64,000 nucleotides of DNA. It comes from an uncultured Clostridia bacterium (GTDB lineage: Bacteria; Bacillota; Clostridia; Saccharofermentanales; Saccharofermentanaceae). Made by a program: the position numbers and the translations under genes. Position 1 is the first letter of the stretch, and each line of letters begins with the position of its first letter. The stretch covers positions 248,001-312,000 of the forward strand of contig CAMJPC010000001.1 of assembly GCA_946407705.1 (NCBI GenBank), given 5' to 3'. Under the pieces are notes generated by a model. The model saw nothing but the letters and a program-made list of their open reading frames with translations. It made no database searches and was not told where the DNA came from. This document shows, one piece after another, positions 35,573 through 44,028 of this stretch.

Positions 35573-36943
35573 TTAAAGCCCTCTGTTCTTAAGATCAGCG
35601 ACCAGTTCGACGAAGAACTCACGGACGTCGAAGCCCGGAATGTTCTCGCGGTTCAAGTCGATGATGTCGCCGTGTGACACTCCCCTCTTGTTCGGCGTGT
35701 CGATGAAAGTAAATCTCTCGCCCCATGGAAAAGATTTCTCGCCGACCAAGCCGTCATTTTTTCCGTCAAATGCCTTGACCAGCATGTAGCTCATATTGAG
35801 CGGGAATCTTCCGCCTTCGGGACGGCTCAGAACGGAGCCGACGCTCTGCGTGTATATGCCGTTCGCCTTCATGTCGAAGCTATCCATTTCCTGGTTGAGT
35901 TCACGGCATTTCGATGCAGTAAGATCAGTTACGGCCGAGATGAAATCAGGATGGAAATCGCCGATCTTGCGGAGTGCGGCGTTATAGCCTGCGGCAACGC
36001 TGTCCCTTAACTTCTGCGGCGCTTTGCCCAGAAGATAATCAGCAAATTCACATCCGCGGTGAGGCGTGTTTACTGTAGTGATCGAAGCAACATAAGGCGC
36101 GATGCCGAGCTTGCTTACAGCATATCTCGTATCTAATCCGCCCTTGGAATGCGCGATGATGTTGACCTTGCCGCAATTCTCTTCCCTGATTATCTGCATG
36201 ACTTTATCAGCGATCTGCCTTGCGCTCTCGGGAACCGGACTTGCGGATTCATGTTCGCCGTAGAAAAGCCTTGCGCCGTTTCTTTCGAGTTCCTTAGGCG
36301 TTCTGCCCCAGTAATTGAAATGATCGAAATCCCTGAAGAAAACTCCGTGAACCAAAAGGATCGGATACTTTGTCGCGCAGATCCTGTCTTTCTCTCTCGA
36401 GAGGTCGAGCTTGTTCTTGGCGTACTCTGTCTTGATCTCAAAATCGACTATCTTGATTATCAGTCCGAGCGCGAAAAGGTGCGCTATGGGGATCATGCCG
36501 CAGAATATTCCGATCAGTCTGTACTTAAGTCCGAGCTGCTTCGAATTGATGTAAACAACGATGATACCGACCCAGAAATATATGAGTTCCGCGGTGTACG
36601 GGATCACGAGCGCAGGCCACCATGAGAAGAAACCTTCCTTTCCGATGAAGACCATCGTCACGACGAAAACTATGATCGAGATCGTCGTGGAAACAAGGAA
36701 CATGAGCAGCATCTTCATGCCGTAATAACTGCCCTTTAGGAGTTTGCCCGGGAAACCTCCCGCGCAGAACGAAGGCAGTATGAATGCCAATGCAAAGCAT
36801 ATCAATGCGGGGATCCAAAAGCGCTTATCGAACCTGATAAGCATATAGGAATTTGCCGCGAAGGCTCCGGTAAGGTAATGGAGCACGACGAGAGGGATCC
36901 TCTCTTTAAGCTTAAATCTCGGGTCTTTCTCTGCGTTCTGCAT
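35573..36943 (-). CDS. Membrane-anchored triacylglycerol lipase-like hydrolase
   Basis: A 456-residue protein with four membrane helices (about 20-160) and a C-terminal alpha/beta-hydrolase domain. YPILLVHGVFFRDFDHFNYWG carries the oxyanion-hole HG, IIAHSKGGLDTRYAVS the nucleophile Ser, FDGKNDGLV the Asp and VSHGDIID the His, so the triad is complete and lipase-like. It starts 20 bases after the PARG-like gene; ATG at 36943 follows an AGAGGA box and is preferred over TTG one codon before. Two lipase-like membrane proteins, a GDPD and this gene within 7 kb suggest local lipid turnover. Confidence 0.85.
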   Translation of the reverse strand: MQNAEKDPRFKLKERIPLVVLHYLTGAFAANSYMLIRFDKRFWIPALICFALAFILPSFCAGGFPGKLLKGSYYGMKMLLMFLVSTTISIIVFVVTMVFIGKEGFFSWWPALVIPYTAELIYFWVGIIVVYINSKQLGLKYRLIGIFCGMIPIAHLFALGLIIKIVDFEIKTEYAKNKLDLSREKDRICATKYPILLVHGVFFRDFDHFNYWGRTPKELERNGARLFYGEHESASPVPESARQIADKVMQIIREENCGKVNIIAHSKGGLDTRYAVSKLGIAPYVASITTVNTPHRGCEFADYLLGKAPQKLRDSVAAGYNAALRKIGDFHPDFISAVTDLTASKCRELNQEMDSFDMKANGIYTQSVGSVLSRPEGGRFPLNMSYMLVKAFDGKNDGLVGEKSFPWGERFTFIDTPNKRGVSHGDIIDLNRENIPGFDVREFFVELVADLKNRGL

Positions 36944-36963
36944 CAAATCCTCTTCCGGTCTGA

Positions 36964-37788
36964 TCAGGCCTCTTTAAAGTTACGTGAGAACTCATTGTAG
37001 TTCTCAGGCTTCTCATCATTTCTGATGATCGCGAATTCCATTGTCTCGAAAAGTCCGTCTGTCTCTCTGGCGGCCTTCTTGAAAAGGTCTGACATGACCT
37101 TGGGATCGTTGCCGAAGACCCCGCATCCCCACGCGCCGAGAACAAGGTTGTTGTAACCTCTGCTCGCAGCAACGATGAGCATCCTCATGATCCTCTTGTA
37201 AACGAGCGCTTCGTATTCTTCCTGCGTCATGTTCCCAAGGCCTTCCCTGATGTCAGGAGCTGCACAAGTCATTACTGCAACGACAACACTCTCTTCAAGT
37301 AGATTGTTCTCGTCATCTCTGATTATCTCTACTCTCGGCGTGATGATGACCGCGTCGGTACCGAGATTGCCTACCTGCTTCCAGTTGTAGTTATAGAATC
37401 TTCTTGCCTGCATGCTCTCCAGAGAGAAAAGCAGAGAGCTCTTGCGGCAGAGGTCTTCCTCCTGCGCAGTTGCGCCGTTTCTTACGCCTCCGCCCGGATG
37501 GCTCGCGTTTGCGAAATTAAGTACAAGTATGCATTCCTTGCCCTCATCGGCAAGTTTTCTCGCGGCACTGAACGAATCGCCGTATTCACACTTGTATGTC
37601 GTGGTAAATCTTCTCCCGAACTGATCGAGAGAAGGTATTTCATCTTCGGGAAGAACTACCTCAGATTGAGGCATCTGAAGCTTGGAAAGTTTGCATTCGG
37701 CACGCTGGCCGTTTACGCCGTAATACCCCCTGCTGCAGATAGCGAGGGTCTCTTCAAGTATTTGGATATTTTTATTCCTGTCTCGCAT
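36964..37788 (-). CDS. TIGR02452-family PARG-like macro-domain protein
   Basis: A 274-residue protein of the bacterial-type poly(ADP-ribose) glycohydrolase family. The ADP-ribose-binding Gly-rich loop is SHPGGGVRNG (GGG at 99-101) and the catalytic acidic pair lies in AQEED (109-112), as in the GGG-x(6-8)-QEE signature. VLNFANASH and LVLGAWGCGVFGNDP are further family marks. It should remove ADP-ribose from proteins or nucleic acids. No ADP-ribosyltransferase is visible in the window. It precedes the lipase gene by 20 bases. Confidence 0.92.
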   Translation of the reverse strand: MRDRNKNIQILEETLAICSRGYYGVNGQRAECKLSKLQMPQSEVVLPEDEIPSLDQFGRRFTTTYKCEYGDSFSAARKLADEGKECILVLNFANASHPGGGVRNGATAQEEDLCRKSSLLFSLESMQARRFYNYNWKQVGNLGTDAVIITPRVEIIRDDENNLLEESVVVAVMTCAAPDIREGLGNMTQEEYEALVYKRIMRMLIVAASRGYNNLVLGAWGCGVFGNDPKVMSDLFKKAARETDGLFETMEFAIIRNDEKPENYNEFSRNFKEA

Positions 37789-37872
37789 AATTCAAATTCT
37801 CCCTCATTTTATCAATGTAATTTTATCACACGCGTCAAGATATGTTTGGGAGTTTTGAGGCAGCGGAAAGTG

Positions 37873-39816
37873 TTATTTATCCATTTTCGCGATCATGTGC
37901 ATGACGATGTGGAAAGCGCGGCTGAAGCCTCCGGAATAGTCCGCCTTCTCAAGCGCGTCGCTTATCAGAAGCGGGTTGTCCGTACCTATTACATCTACGC
38001 CGCAGCTTACGAGATACTGAACCGTATCGTCCTTGTCGACAGTCCAGCAGAACACCTTCACGCCCTTTGCATGCATGTTGCGTACAAGCTCGGGTGTTAC
38101 GTATGTCTCTTCTATCGTGATGTTATCCGTGTAAGGAATGTCATTCAGATCACCCAGAGCAACTGCCATGCAGTATCCCTTCGTTATAGTCGGATCGATC
38201 TCCATGATCCTCTGTAGCCTTCTTGCGTCCTGGGCAATGATCATGACGTTATCATGCATTCCGGTATCGTTGATGACCTTCAGTACATTCTCCTCGAAAT
38301 CCTTGTCGAGCGGGTGCCCTTTGAGTTCAACCTGAACGTTCATGTTGTTTGCCTTTGCAAGAAGCAGAGCTTCCTCAAGCTTGGGAACGGTTACGTGCTT
38401 GTAATTGCCGGGCATCCAGTCGCCAAACTCAACAGAGGAAAGTTCCGCGAAAGTATGATCGTGAATGCGCATGTTGATGCCGGTAACTCTCTTTATCGTT
38501 GAATCGTGATTGCATATGATCACGCCGTCCCTTGTCTGGTGAACGTCAAGTTCGATCCACTGCAGGTTCTCGCTCGCCGCGAGTTCGAACGCCGGCATCG
38601 TGTTCTCGGGAGCATTGACGTTGTCGCCTCTGTGAGCGCAGACAAGCGGTTTCTGGACTTCTTCAAAGAGATACGAATATCTGTATGCGAAGATACCGAG
38701 AACGCTGAGAGATATCACGATGATGCTGACGACCGTGATCACGGAACGCCTGAACGAGTAGTGCTTGACCCTGATGAAATCAGCGGACAATGTGTAGAGC
38801 TCGCTCTTTTCGCGCACGTATCTGTAGAAAAGAACGGTAAGCGCGGCATTGTTGATCGCAGGTGAGATAAGGCTCTTTAATATCTGCCTTAACACGTATG
38901 TGTTCGTTCCGACTGATTCTGATTTGTCGACTATGCTCGTGTTGCCCTTGAGCCACGACATCAATTCCTTGAAGTTCATTACGATGATCGACGATACGGA
39001 ATTGATCAGGAAATTCAGGATTATCGTCAGAAGGAACATTGAGAACAGCGTCTCGAAAAAGTGTCCCTTCTCAAGTTTTCTGGCCCTCGTGCAACTCCTG
39101 AAAAGAGATTCTCTCTGGAGCACGAAGCTGTTGATCGAGAAGATGTAGATCGTCAGGAAAACAATGAGCGCGAAATAAATGATGTTATACAAAACATTCA
39201 GTCCGCTCGTGTAATCGATCGTCTGACTTATGAATCCCGGAACGATGAGCTTGAACGTGGAACTCGACAGCGGCAGAAGCTTTGTCAGCGGGAACAGGAT
39301 CAGGATGAATAAGATGAGGAGCCAGTTCTTCGGGTGAAGCGCTTTTCTGCAGGCTCTGAAACCCGCTCTGAACATGCATGTGAGGTTGGTCTCCTTGCCT
39401 GTTCTTCCGACTGAGAACGTGTGTAATAGTCCTGCGATCTCGAACAGCGAAAAGAGCGTCACGATGACCGCAAAAACGATCATCATCAGGATCGACAAAG
39501 GATTCAGAAGGACCTGCCTGATGTTGTTTGGCGCAATGTATGTGACTCCGCTCACCTTCATCATGGCCCAGATCAGGACTTCCTTCAGTACCGATGTGGC
39601 GACTGCGGTAATGAGCGTGCAGAACAGGATGAAGAGCGTGCCTTCGATGTAGTCACGCTTGAACAGGCTTAAGACTTCATGAAGGAACTGCCTGAACCCG
39701 TTGAAGAAGTTCACGAACTTGTTCTTTCCGATTTTTCCGTAACGCGCGAACGTCGGGATCTTCGCAAGGAACCCCGTGAACTGCATCTCTTCTGTTTTCT
39801 TTTCCCGATCACCCAT
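37873..39816 (-). CDS. Glycerophosphodiester phosphodiesterase with membrane domain
   Basis: A 647-residue protein. Residues 30-375 form a membrane domain of about eight helices (the glycerophosphoryl diester phosphodiesterase membrane domain), and residues 385-640 a GDPD barrel: CAHRGDNVNAPENTMPAFELA, WIELDVHQTRDGVIICNHDS, VQVELKGH and VKVFCWTVDKDD. HRGD, ELD and the His of NHDS are the metal and catalytic residues. It would release glycerol-3-phosphate from deacylated phospholipids or lipoteichoic acid. It is 21 bases downstream of feoB. Confidence 0.92.
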   Translation of the reverse strand: MGDREKKTEEMQFTGFLAKIPTFARYGKIGKNKFVNFFNGFRQFLHEVLSLFKRDYIEGTLFILFCTLITAVATSVLKEVLIWAMMKVSGVTYIAPNNIRQVLLNPLSILMMIVFAVIVTLFSLFEIAGLLHTFSVGRTGKETNLTCMFRAGFRACRKALHPKNWLLILFILILFPLTKLLPLSSSTFKLIVPGFISQTIDYTSGLNVLYNIIYFALIVFLTIYIFSINSFVLQRESLFRSCTRARKLEKGHFFETLFSMFLLTIILNFLINSVSSIIVMNFKELMSWLKGNTSIVDKSESVGTNTYVLRQILKSLISPAINNAALTVLFYRYVREKSELYTLSADFIRVKHYSFRRSVITVVSIIVISLSVLGIFAYRYSYLFEEVQKPLVCAHRGDNVNAPENTMPAFELAASENLQWIELDVHQTRDGVIICNHDSTIKRVTGINMRIHDHTFAELSSVEFGDWMPGNYKHVTVPKLEEALLLAKANNMNVQVELKGHPLDKDFEENVLKVINDTGMHDNVMIIAQDARRLQRIMEIDPTITKGYCMAVALGDLNDIPYTDNITIEETYVTPELVRNMHAKGVKVFCWTVDKDDTVQYLVSCGVDVIGTDNPLLISDALEKADYSGGFSRAFHIVMHMIAKMDK

Positions 39817-39837
39817 ATATCTGCCTTCCGATCAACC

Positions 39838-42204
39838 CTATATTATCAGCATGCCGATCAAGTGCACGAGTAACGCCGCCACCCATGCGATCAGGCATTG
39901 GAACACCACCGTGATCAAAGCAAATTTCCAGCCGCGCTCACGCTTGACTGCAGCCACCGCTGCGACGCAGGGCGTGTAGAGCAGACAGAACACCAGGAGA
40001 GCCGCCGCATCCACTCCCGTAAGCGATGCCGTGAGGTTTCCGATGCTGCCGTAAAGGACTGAGAGCATCGATACGATGCTTTCCTTAGCGAGGAATCCCG
40101 CGATGAGCGAAGTAACTATCCTCCAGTCTCCAAGTCCGACAGGCGCGAAAACGGGAGCCAGTACGCCCGCGATGCTCGCGAGTATGCTGTCGCCTGAATC
40201 AGTTACCATGTTGAACCTGAAATCAAAAGTCTTGAGGAACCATACGATTATCGTTCCGATGAAGATGACCGTGAACGCCCTCGACAGGAAGTCTTTCGCC
40301 TTGTCCCACATGAGTCTTACGACGTTCTTGAATCCGGGCATCCTGTAGTTGGGAAGTTCCATTACGAAAGGAACCGCCTCACCCTTGAAGACCGTGTTTT
40401 TCGAGACGAACGCGACCAGGATCGCGATGAGTATTCCGAGGAAATAAAGACTTGTCATGACGAGGCCCGCATACTTCGGGAAGAACGCAGCGCAGATAAA
40501 CGCATAGATGGGCGTCTTCGCCGAGCAGCTCATGAACGGGATAAGGAGCGTCGTCATTCGGCGGTCTCTTGTAGAAGGCAGTGTTCTCGTCGACATTGCG
40601 GCAGGTACCGAGCAGCCGAATCCGATAAGGAGCGGAACGATGCTTCGTCCCGACAGACCGATCTTACGCAGGAGCTTATCCATGACGAAAGCGACACGCG
40701 CCATGTAACCACTGTCTTCAAGTATCGACAGGAAAAAGAACATGACCACGATGATCGGCACAAAAGATACAACCGTTCCGACGCCGTTGAAGATTGCGTC
40801 GATGACGAGCGAATGAATGGGCATGGCAACGTTTGCCGCGGTAAGCACACCGTCAAGGTATTCTGTAACAAAGCCTACGCCTTTCTCCAAAAGATCCTGG
40901 AGGAATGATCCGATGACGTTGAACGTCAGAAGGAACACCGCTCCCATGATTACTATGAAAAGCGGGATCGCGGTGAACTTGCCCGTAAGTATCCTGTCTA
41001 TCTTTCTGGAACGCTCGTGTTCCTTGCTCTCGTGAGGCTTGACGACCGTCTCGCCGCAGAACTTTCCGATGAAGCTGAAACGCATGTCGGCAATGGCCGC
41101 CGCACGGTCCAAGCCTCTTTCCTTCTCCATCTGGTCAACGATGTGACCTAACATGTCGAGCTCGTTGTCATCAAGGTCCAAAGCCTTTTCGACGAGCGGG
41201 TCGCCTTCGATAAGCTTACTCGCGGCAAACCTTACCGGAATGTTTGACCTCTCGCAGTGATCCTCGATCAGGTGCATTACGCCGTGGATCGCTCTGTGTA
41301 CCGCGCCGCCTCCCGCGCTGCTGTCACAAAAATCAACCCTTCCGGGCTTCTCGTTATAAGCAGCGACATGGATCGCGTGGGTTACGAGCTCGTCGATACC
41401 TTCGTTTTTCGCTGCGGAGATCGGGATTACAGGGATCTGGAGAAGTTCCTCCATCTCGTTGATCCTTACGGAACCGCCGTTGCCTCTGAGCTCATCCATC
41501 ATGTTGACGGCAAGGACCATTGGTATTCCGAGGCCCATAAGCTGCAGCGTCAGATAAAGGTTGCGTTCGATATTCGTGGCATCGATTATGTTGATTATCG
41601 CAGTCGGCTTCTCCTCAAGAATGAACTGTCTTGAGACGATCTCCTCGCTCGTGTAAGGTGAAAGTGAATAAATACCCGGAAGGTCAACAACTTCGGTATT
41701 CGCGTGATTCCTTATAGTGCCGCTCTTGCGGTCTACGGTAACGCCCGGGAAATTGCCGACGTGCTGGTTAGCACCCGTCAGCTGATTGAACAGTGTCGTC
41801 TTTCCGCAGTTCTGATTACCGACGAGCGCGAAAACAAGCTTGCCCGTATTAACGGGTCCTGCGGAATGCTCTTCCTGATAATCGTGTCCGGTATATACCT
41901 CACCGATCCTCGGGTGCTGGTGTTCCTTGGGCTTGGCTGCTTTCTTTACTGCAGGCGCCATCTGAACGGTCTCTTTGCTGTACGCATCCGAGATCTCTAT
42001 CTTCTCTGCATCCGCGAGCCTTAAAGTCAGCTCGTAACCGTGTATCATCAGCTCCATGGGGTCGCCCATCGGAGCAAACTTGGTAAGCGTGATCTCTGCG
42101 CCCGGAATAACGCCCATGTCAAGGAAATGCTGCCTTAAAGCGCCTTCCCCTCCGACTTTTTCTACGACGGCAGACATGCCCGGCTTCAGTTCATTAAGTG
42201 TCAT
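39838..42204 (-). CDS. feoB: Ferrous iron transporter, FeoA-FeoB fusion
   Basis: A 788-residue fusion. Residues 1-75 are a FeoA SH3-like domain (LNELKPGMSAVVEKVGGEGALRQHFLDMG). After a linker comes the FeoB G protein (GNQNCGKTTLFNQLTGANQHVGNFPGVTVD, DLPGIYSLSP, NMMD) and the GDI region, then the polytopic permease with the two Gate motifs (near IGFGCSVPAAMSTRTLPSTRDRR). FeoB imports Fe2+ under anoxia. Separate feoA genes are the rule, fusions are less common. GAGGGG precedes ATG. A repeat array lies upstream. Confidence 0.96.
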   Translation of the reverse strand: MTLNELKPGMSAVVEKVGGEGALRQHFLDMGVIPGAEITLTKFAPMGDPMELMIHGYELTLRLADAEKIEISDAYSKETVQMAPAVKKAAKPKEHQHPRIGEVYTGHDYQEEHSAGPVNTGKLVFALVGNQNCGKTTLFNQLTGANQHVGNFPGVTVDRKSGTIRNHANTEVVDLPGIYSLSPYTSEEIVSRQFILEEKPTAIINIIDATNIERNLYLTLQLMGLGIPMVLAVNMMDELRGNGGSVRINEMEELLQIPVIPISAAKNEGIDELVTHAIHVAAYNEKPGRVDFCDSSAGGGAVHRAIHGVMHLIEDHCERSNIPVRFAASKLIEGDPLVEKALDLDDNELDMLGHIVDQMEKERGLDRAAAIADMRFSFIGKFCGETVVKPHESKEHERSRKIDRILTGKFTAIPLFIVIMGAVFLLTFNVIGSFLQDLLEKGVGFVTEYLDGVLTAANVAMPIHSLVIDAIFNGVGTVVSFVPIIVVMFFFLSILEDSGYMARVAFVMDKLLRKIGLSGRSIVPLLIGFGCSVPAAMSTRTLPSTRDRRMTTLLIPFMSCSAKTPIYAFICAAFFPKYAGLVMTSLYFLGILIAILVAFVSKNTVFKGEAVPFVMELPNYRMPGFKNVVRLMWDKAKDFLSRAFTVIFIGTIIVWFLKTFDFRFNMVTDSGDSILASIAGVLAPVFAPVGLGDWRIVTSLIAGFLAKESIVSMLSVLYGSIGNLTASLTGVDAAALLVFCLLYTPCVAAVAAVKRERGWKFALITVVFQCLIAWVAALLVHLIGMLII

Positions 42205-42231
42205 AATACCCCTCTTGCTTTCGCCAAACGG

Positions 42232-42240
42232 ATTATATCA
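42232..42240 (-). promoter_or_regulatory. Extended -10 promoter candidate for feoB
   Basis: TGATATAAT on the minus strand, about 28 bases before the feoB start, is an extended -10 element. No clear -35 box and no recognisable Fur or DtxR/IdeR site are seen. Confidence 0.4.
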
Positions 42241-42322
42241 CAATGAATTAGCGTTGTTTTACCTATTCCGTTTGCCAAGACCATGCTTCTTAAAAGTATT
42301 TCCACATGGAATTGTATTTCCG

Positions 42323-42525
42323 TTCCCCAAATGCTCTTCCATTTACTCCAAAATGGAGGAAGTAATGGAGAATAAAGGACAAAACCAACGCTTATTCCCC
42401 AAATGCTCTTCCATTTACTCCGAAATGGAGGAAGAAACGGGGAATAAAGGGCAAAACCATCGCTTATTCCCCAAACGTTCTTCCATTTACTCCAAAATGG
42501 AGGAGGAAATGGAGAATCAAAACGC
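42323..42525. repeat. Three 72-bp direct repeats, each a hairpin
   Basis: Units begin at 42323, 42395 and 42467 with TTCCCCAAA; the third is incomplete. Each holds CTTCCATTT/AAATGG-AGGAAG arms; the middle unit adds perfect nine-base outer arms TTATTCCCC (42392-42400) and GGGGAATAA (42439-42447), giving a 56-base hairpin. The period is 24 codons, so both strands keep long open frames (Ser-Lys-Met-Glu-Glu repeats on plus, Trp-Ser-Lys-Trp-Lys repeats on minus); I see no ribosome site and regard it as non-coding. The array fills the gap between the hpf terminator and the feoB promoter. Confidence 0.85.
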
Positions 42526-42556
42526 AAAATAAAAGGGGCCGCTTAGTGCGGCCCCC
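42526..42556 (-). terminator. Strong terminator after hpf
   Basis: GGGGCCGC (minus strand, 42548-42555) pairs with GCGGCCCC (42535-42542) around a five-base loop; TTTTATTTT follows. Confidence 0.88.
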
Positions 42557-42574
42557 AAACAATCAGTTAATGTA

Positions 42575-43117
42575 TCAGTACTCCGGCTCGAGAAGTCCGT
42601 AACCGCCGTCGTTTCTCTTATAGATAATGCAGACCGAGTTGGTATCGCTGTCAAGATATACGTAGAAATCGTGGCCGAGCATCTCAAGCTGCAGAATGGC
42701 GTCTTCTGTGGTCATCGGGCGCAGTGCGAACTGCTTGCGCTTCGTGATCTTGTCGTCGGGCTCGTCTTCGAAATCGAAATCCGCGCCGCCGTCGTCCTCG
42801 AGGTAGTTGACGATTCCGGGATAATCCTTCTTTTTCTTAAGGAACTTCGTCTTCTGCCTTCTGATCTGGGACTCGAGTTTGTCGACTGTCTTGTCGACGC
42901 CAGTCAGGATGTCTTCATCGCGTGCCTCGGCTCTGTAGATCTTGCCGTCGAGCTTCATGGTGATCTCGATTACCATCTTAGCTCCCTCGGGTCTGATGCG
43001 TACATTAAGGGTTCCTTCGTCACCGAAATACTTGTCGAACTTTGCCATCTTTGAGGCGATCTTGTCCTCGAGCCTGGGTCCGATCTTGATTCCGTTGCCC
43101 TGTGTTGTGATCTTCAT
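42575..43117 (-). CDS. hpf: Long-form ribosome hibernation promoting factor
   Basis: A 180-residue HPF/RaiA that joins 70S ribosomes into idle 100S dimers. The N-terminal S30AE domain (MKITTQGNGIKIGPRLEDKIASKMAKFDKYF) and the C-terminal dimerisation domain (FALRPMTTEDAILQLEMLGHDFYVYLDSDTNSVCIIYKRNDGGYGLLEP) are both present, joined by an acidic linker. ATG at 43117 is seven bases after GGGAG; the longer reading to 43171 includes the promoter region (TATAAT at 43170-43175) and is rejected. Confidence 0.95.
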   Translation of the reverse strand: MKITTQGNGIKIGPRLEDKIASKMAKFDKYFGDEGTLNVRIRPEGAKMVIEITMKLDGKIYRAEARDEDILTGVDKTVDKLESQIRRQKTKFLKKKKDYPGIVNYLEDDGGADFDFEDEPDDKITKRKQFALRPMTTEDAILQLEMLGHDFYVYLDSDTNSVCIIYKRNDGGYGLLEPEY

Positions 43118-43209
43118 AGAATCACTCCCTTCCGTTTTGAAGAATGCAAAAGGCTTTGACCTTTTAATCATTATAAACCAGAGGGCACCCGATTAATATT
43201 AAATAACGG

Positions 43210-43818
43210 TTAATCTTTCAGTTCTGCCTTTTTTGAAGGAATTACAAAATAAAATACAACAAGTGCAGCGATGCAGATTCCGAGGTCAGCAGCGAGGAAG
43301 CTTCCGTTATAGACCATGGAATAAACGAGCGCGTTGTCATAGCCTGCGTCAGCTGCGTATTCAGCGTAGAAGATGACTCCGGATACAACGGAACCGACCC
43401 ATCTTACGAGATATGCGATGACCGTAAAGATGAATGCCCTGAAGATTCCTGCCTTACGGAAACGGAAAAGAGGATTATTGATCTTGATCCTTTCGCCGGC
43501 CTTTAAGCCTGCGAATCCTGCGATTCCGAGTGCCGTATAACCGATGATGTAATCGAGGAACATCTGGAACGGAGTTACGAAATACTTAAGTCCGTCGATC
43601 GCCTGGATGATGCTGTAAACGATCGATACGAGGAAGCCCCAGACAGGTCCGAATGCCATTCCGTATATGATTATCGGAAGTGTCGAGCCGGGCGTTACGG
43701 ATCCGCCCATCGGCATCTCGAAAATGGTGATCTTGGATAAAACGAATGCAAGCGCGAGGACCACGCCGCCCACTGCGATGGAAAGGATCTTCTCTTTGTT
43801 AGAAGTCTTTGCTGTCAT
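43210..43818 (-). CDS. thiT: Thiamine-specific ECF transporter substrate-binding protein
   Basis: A 202-residue membrane protein of the ThiT/YuaJ family with six helices. Thiamine-site marks in the family are the region EMPMGGSVTPGSTLPIIIYGMAFGPVWGF and, near the C-terminus, helices around YNGSF. It binds thiamine outside and works with the shared EcfAA'T module encoded elsewhere. A TPP riboswitch in its leader supports the call. GGAGG precedes ATG. Confidence 0.93.
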   Translation of the reverse strand: MTAKTSNKEKILSIAVGGVVLALAFVLSKITIFEMPMGGSVTPGSTLPIIIYGMAFGPVWGFLVSIVYSIIQAIDGLKYFVTPFQMFLDYIIGYTALGIAGFAGLKAGERIKINNPLFRFRKAGIFRAFIFTVIAYLVRWVGSVVSGVIFYAEYAADAGYDNALVYSMVYNGSFLAADLGICIAALVVFYFVIPSKKAELKD

Positions 43819-43883
43819 AAAAATACCTCCTGCGGAAACAGACCTGCGTCAATTTCCATTGGAGGAAGCCATGTTAAAATATC

Positions 43884-43979
43884 GGTTCCCTACGCCGGCA
43901 TTATCCGTCAGGTTCAGCGGGTCGGCGATTACTGCCCTCTCAGCCATTTCCGCGGTTTTTGCCGCACTCAAGCTCCCCG
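43884..43979 (-). promoter_or_regulatory. TPP riboswitch (THI element) of thiT
   Basis: On the minus strand the aptamer reads from GGGGAGCTTGAG to TAGGGAACC. The conserved GGCTGAGAGGG, GACCCGCTGAACCTGA and GGATAATGCCGGCGTAGGG blocks are all present. About 65 bases separate the aptamer from the thiT start, enough for an expression platform; no obvious T tract follows, so it probably controls translation by masking the GGAGG box. Confidence 0.96.
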
Positions 43980-43999
43980 TTATTTCCTTTTCGCGAGAG

Positions 44000-44028
44000 A
44001 ATATACTACAAGCGTCCGAGTTTGACAA
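44000..44028 (-). promoter_or_regulatory. Promoter of the thiT riboswitch transcript
   Basis: TTGTCA (44023-44028) and TATATT (44000-44005) are exactly 17 bases apart on the minus strand, giving a start near 43993, just before the aptamer. It lies in the last codons of the upstream hydrolase gene. Confidence 0.65.

Noticed and set aside
42056..42532. Open frames with 24-residue repeats across the 72-bp array, on either strand
   Set aside because: They extend through unrelated DNA (feoB on the plus frame), lack ribosome sites, and arise because the repeat length is a multiple of three.
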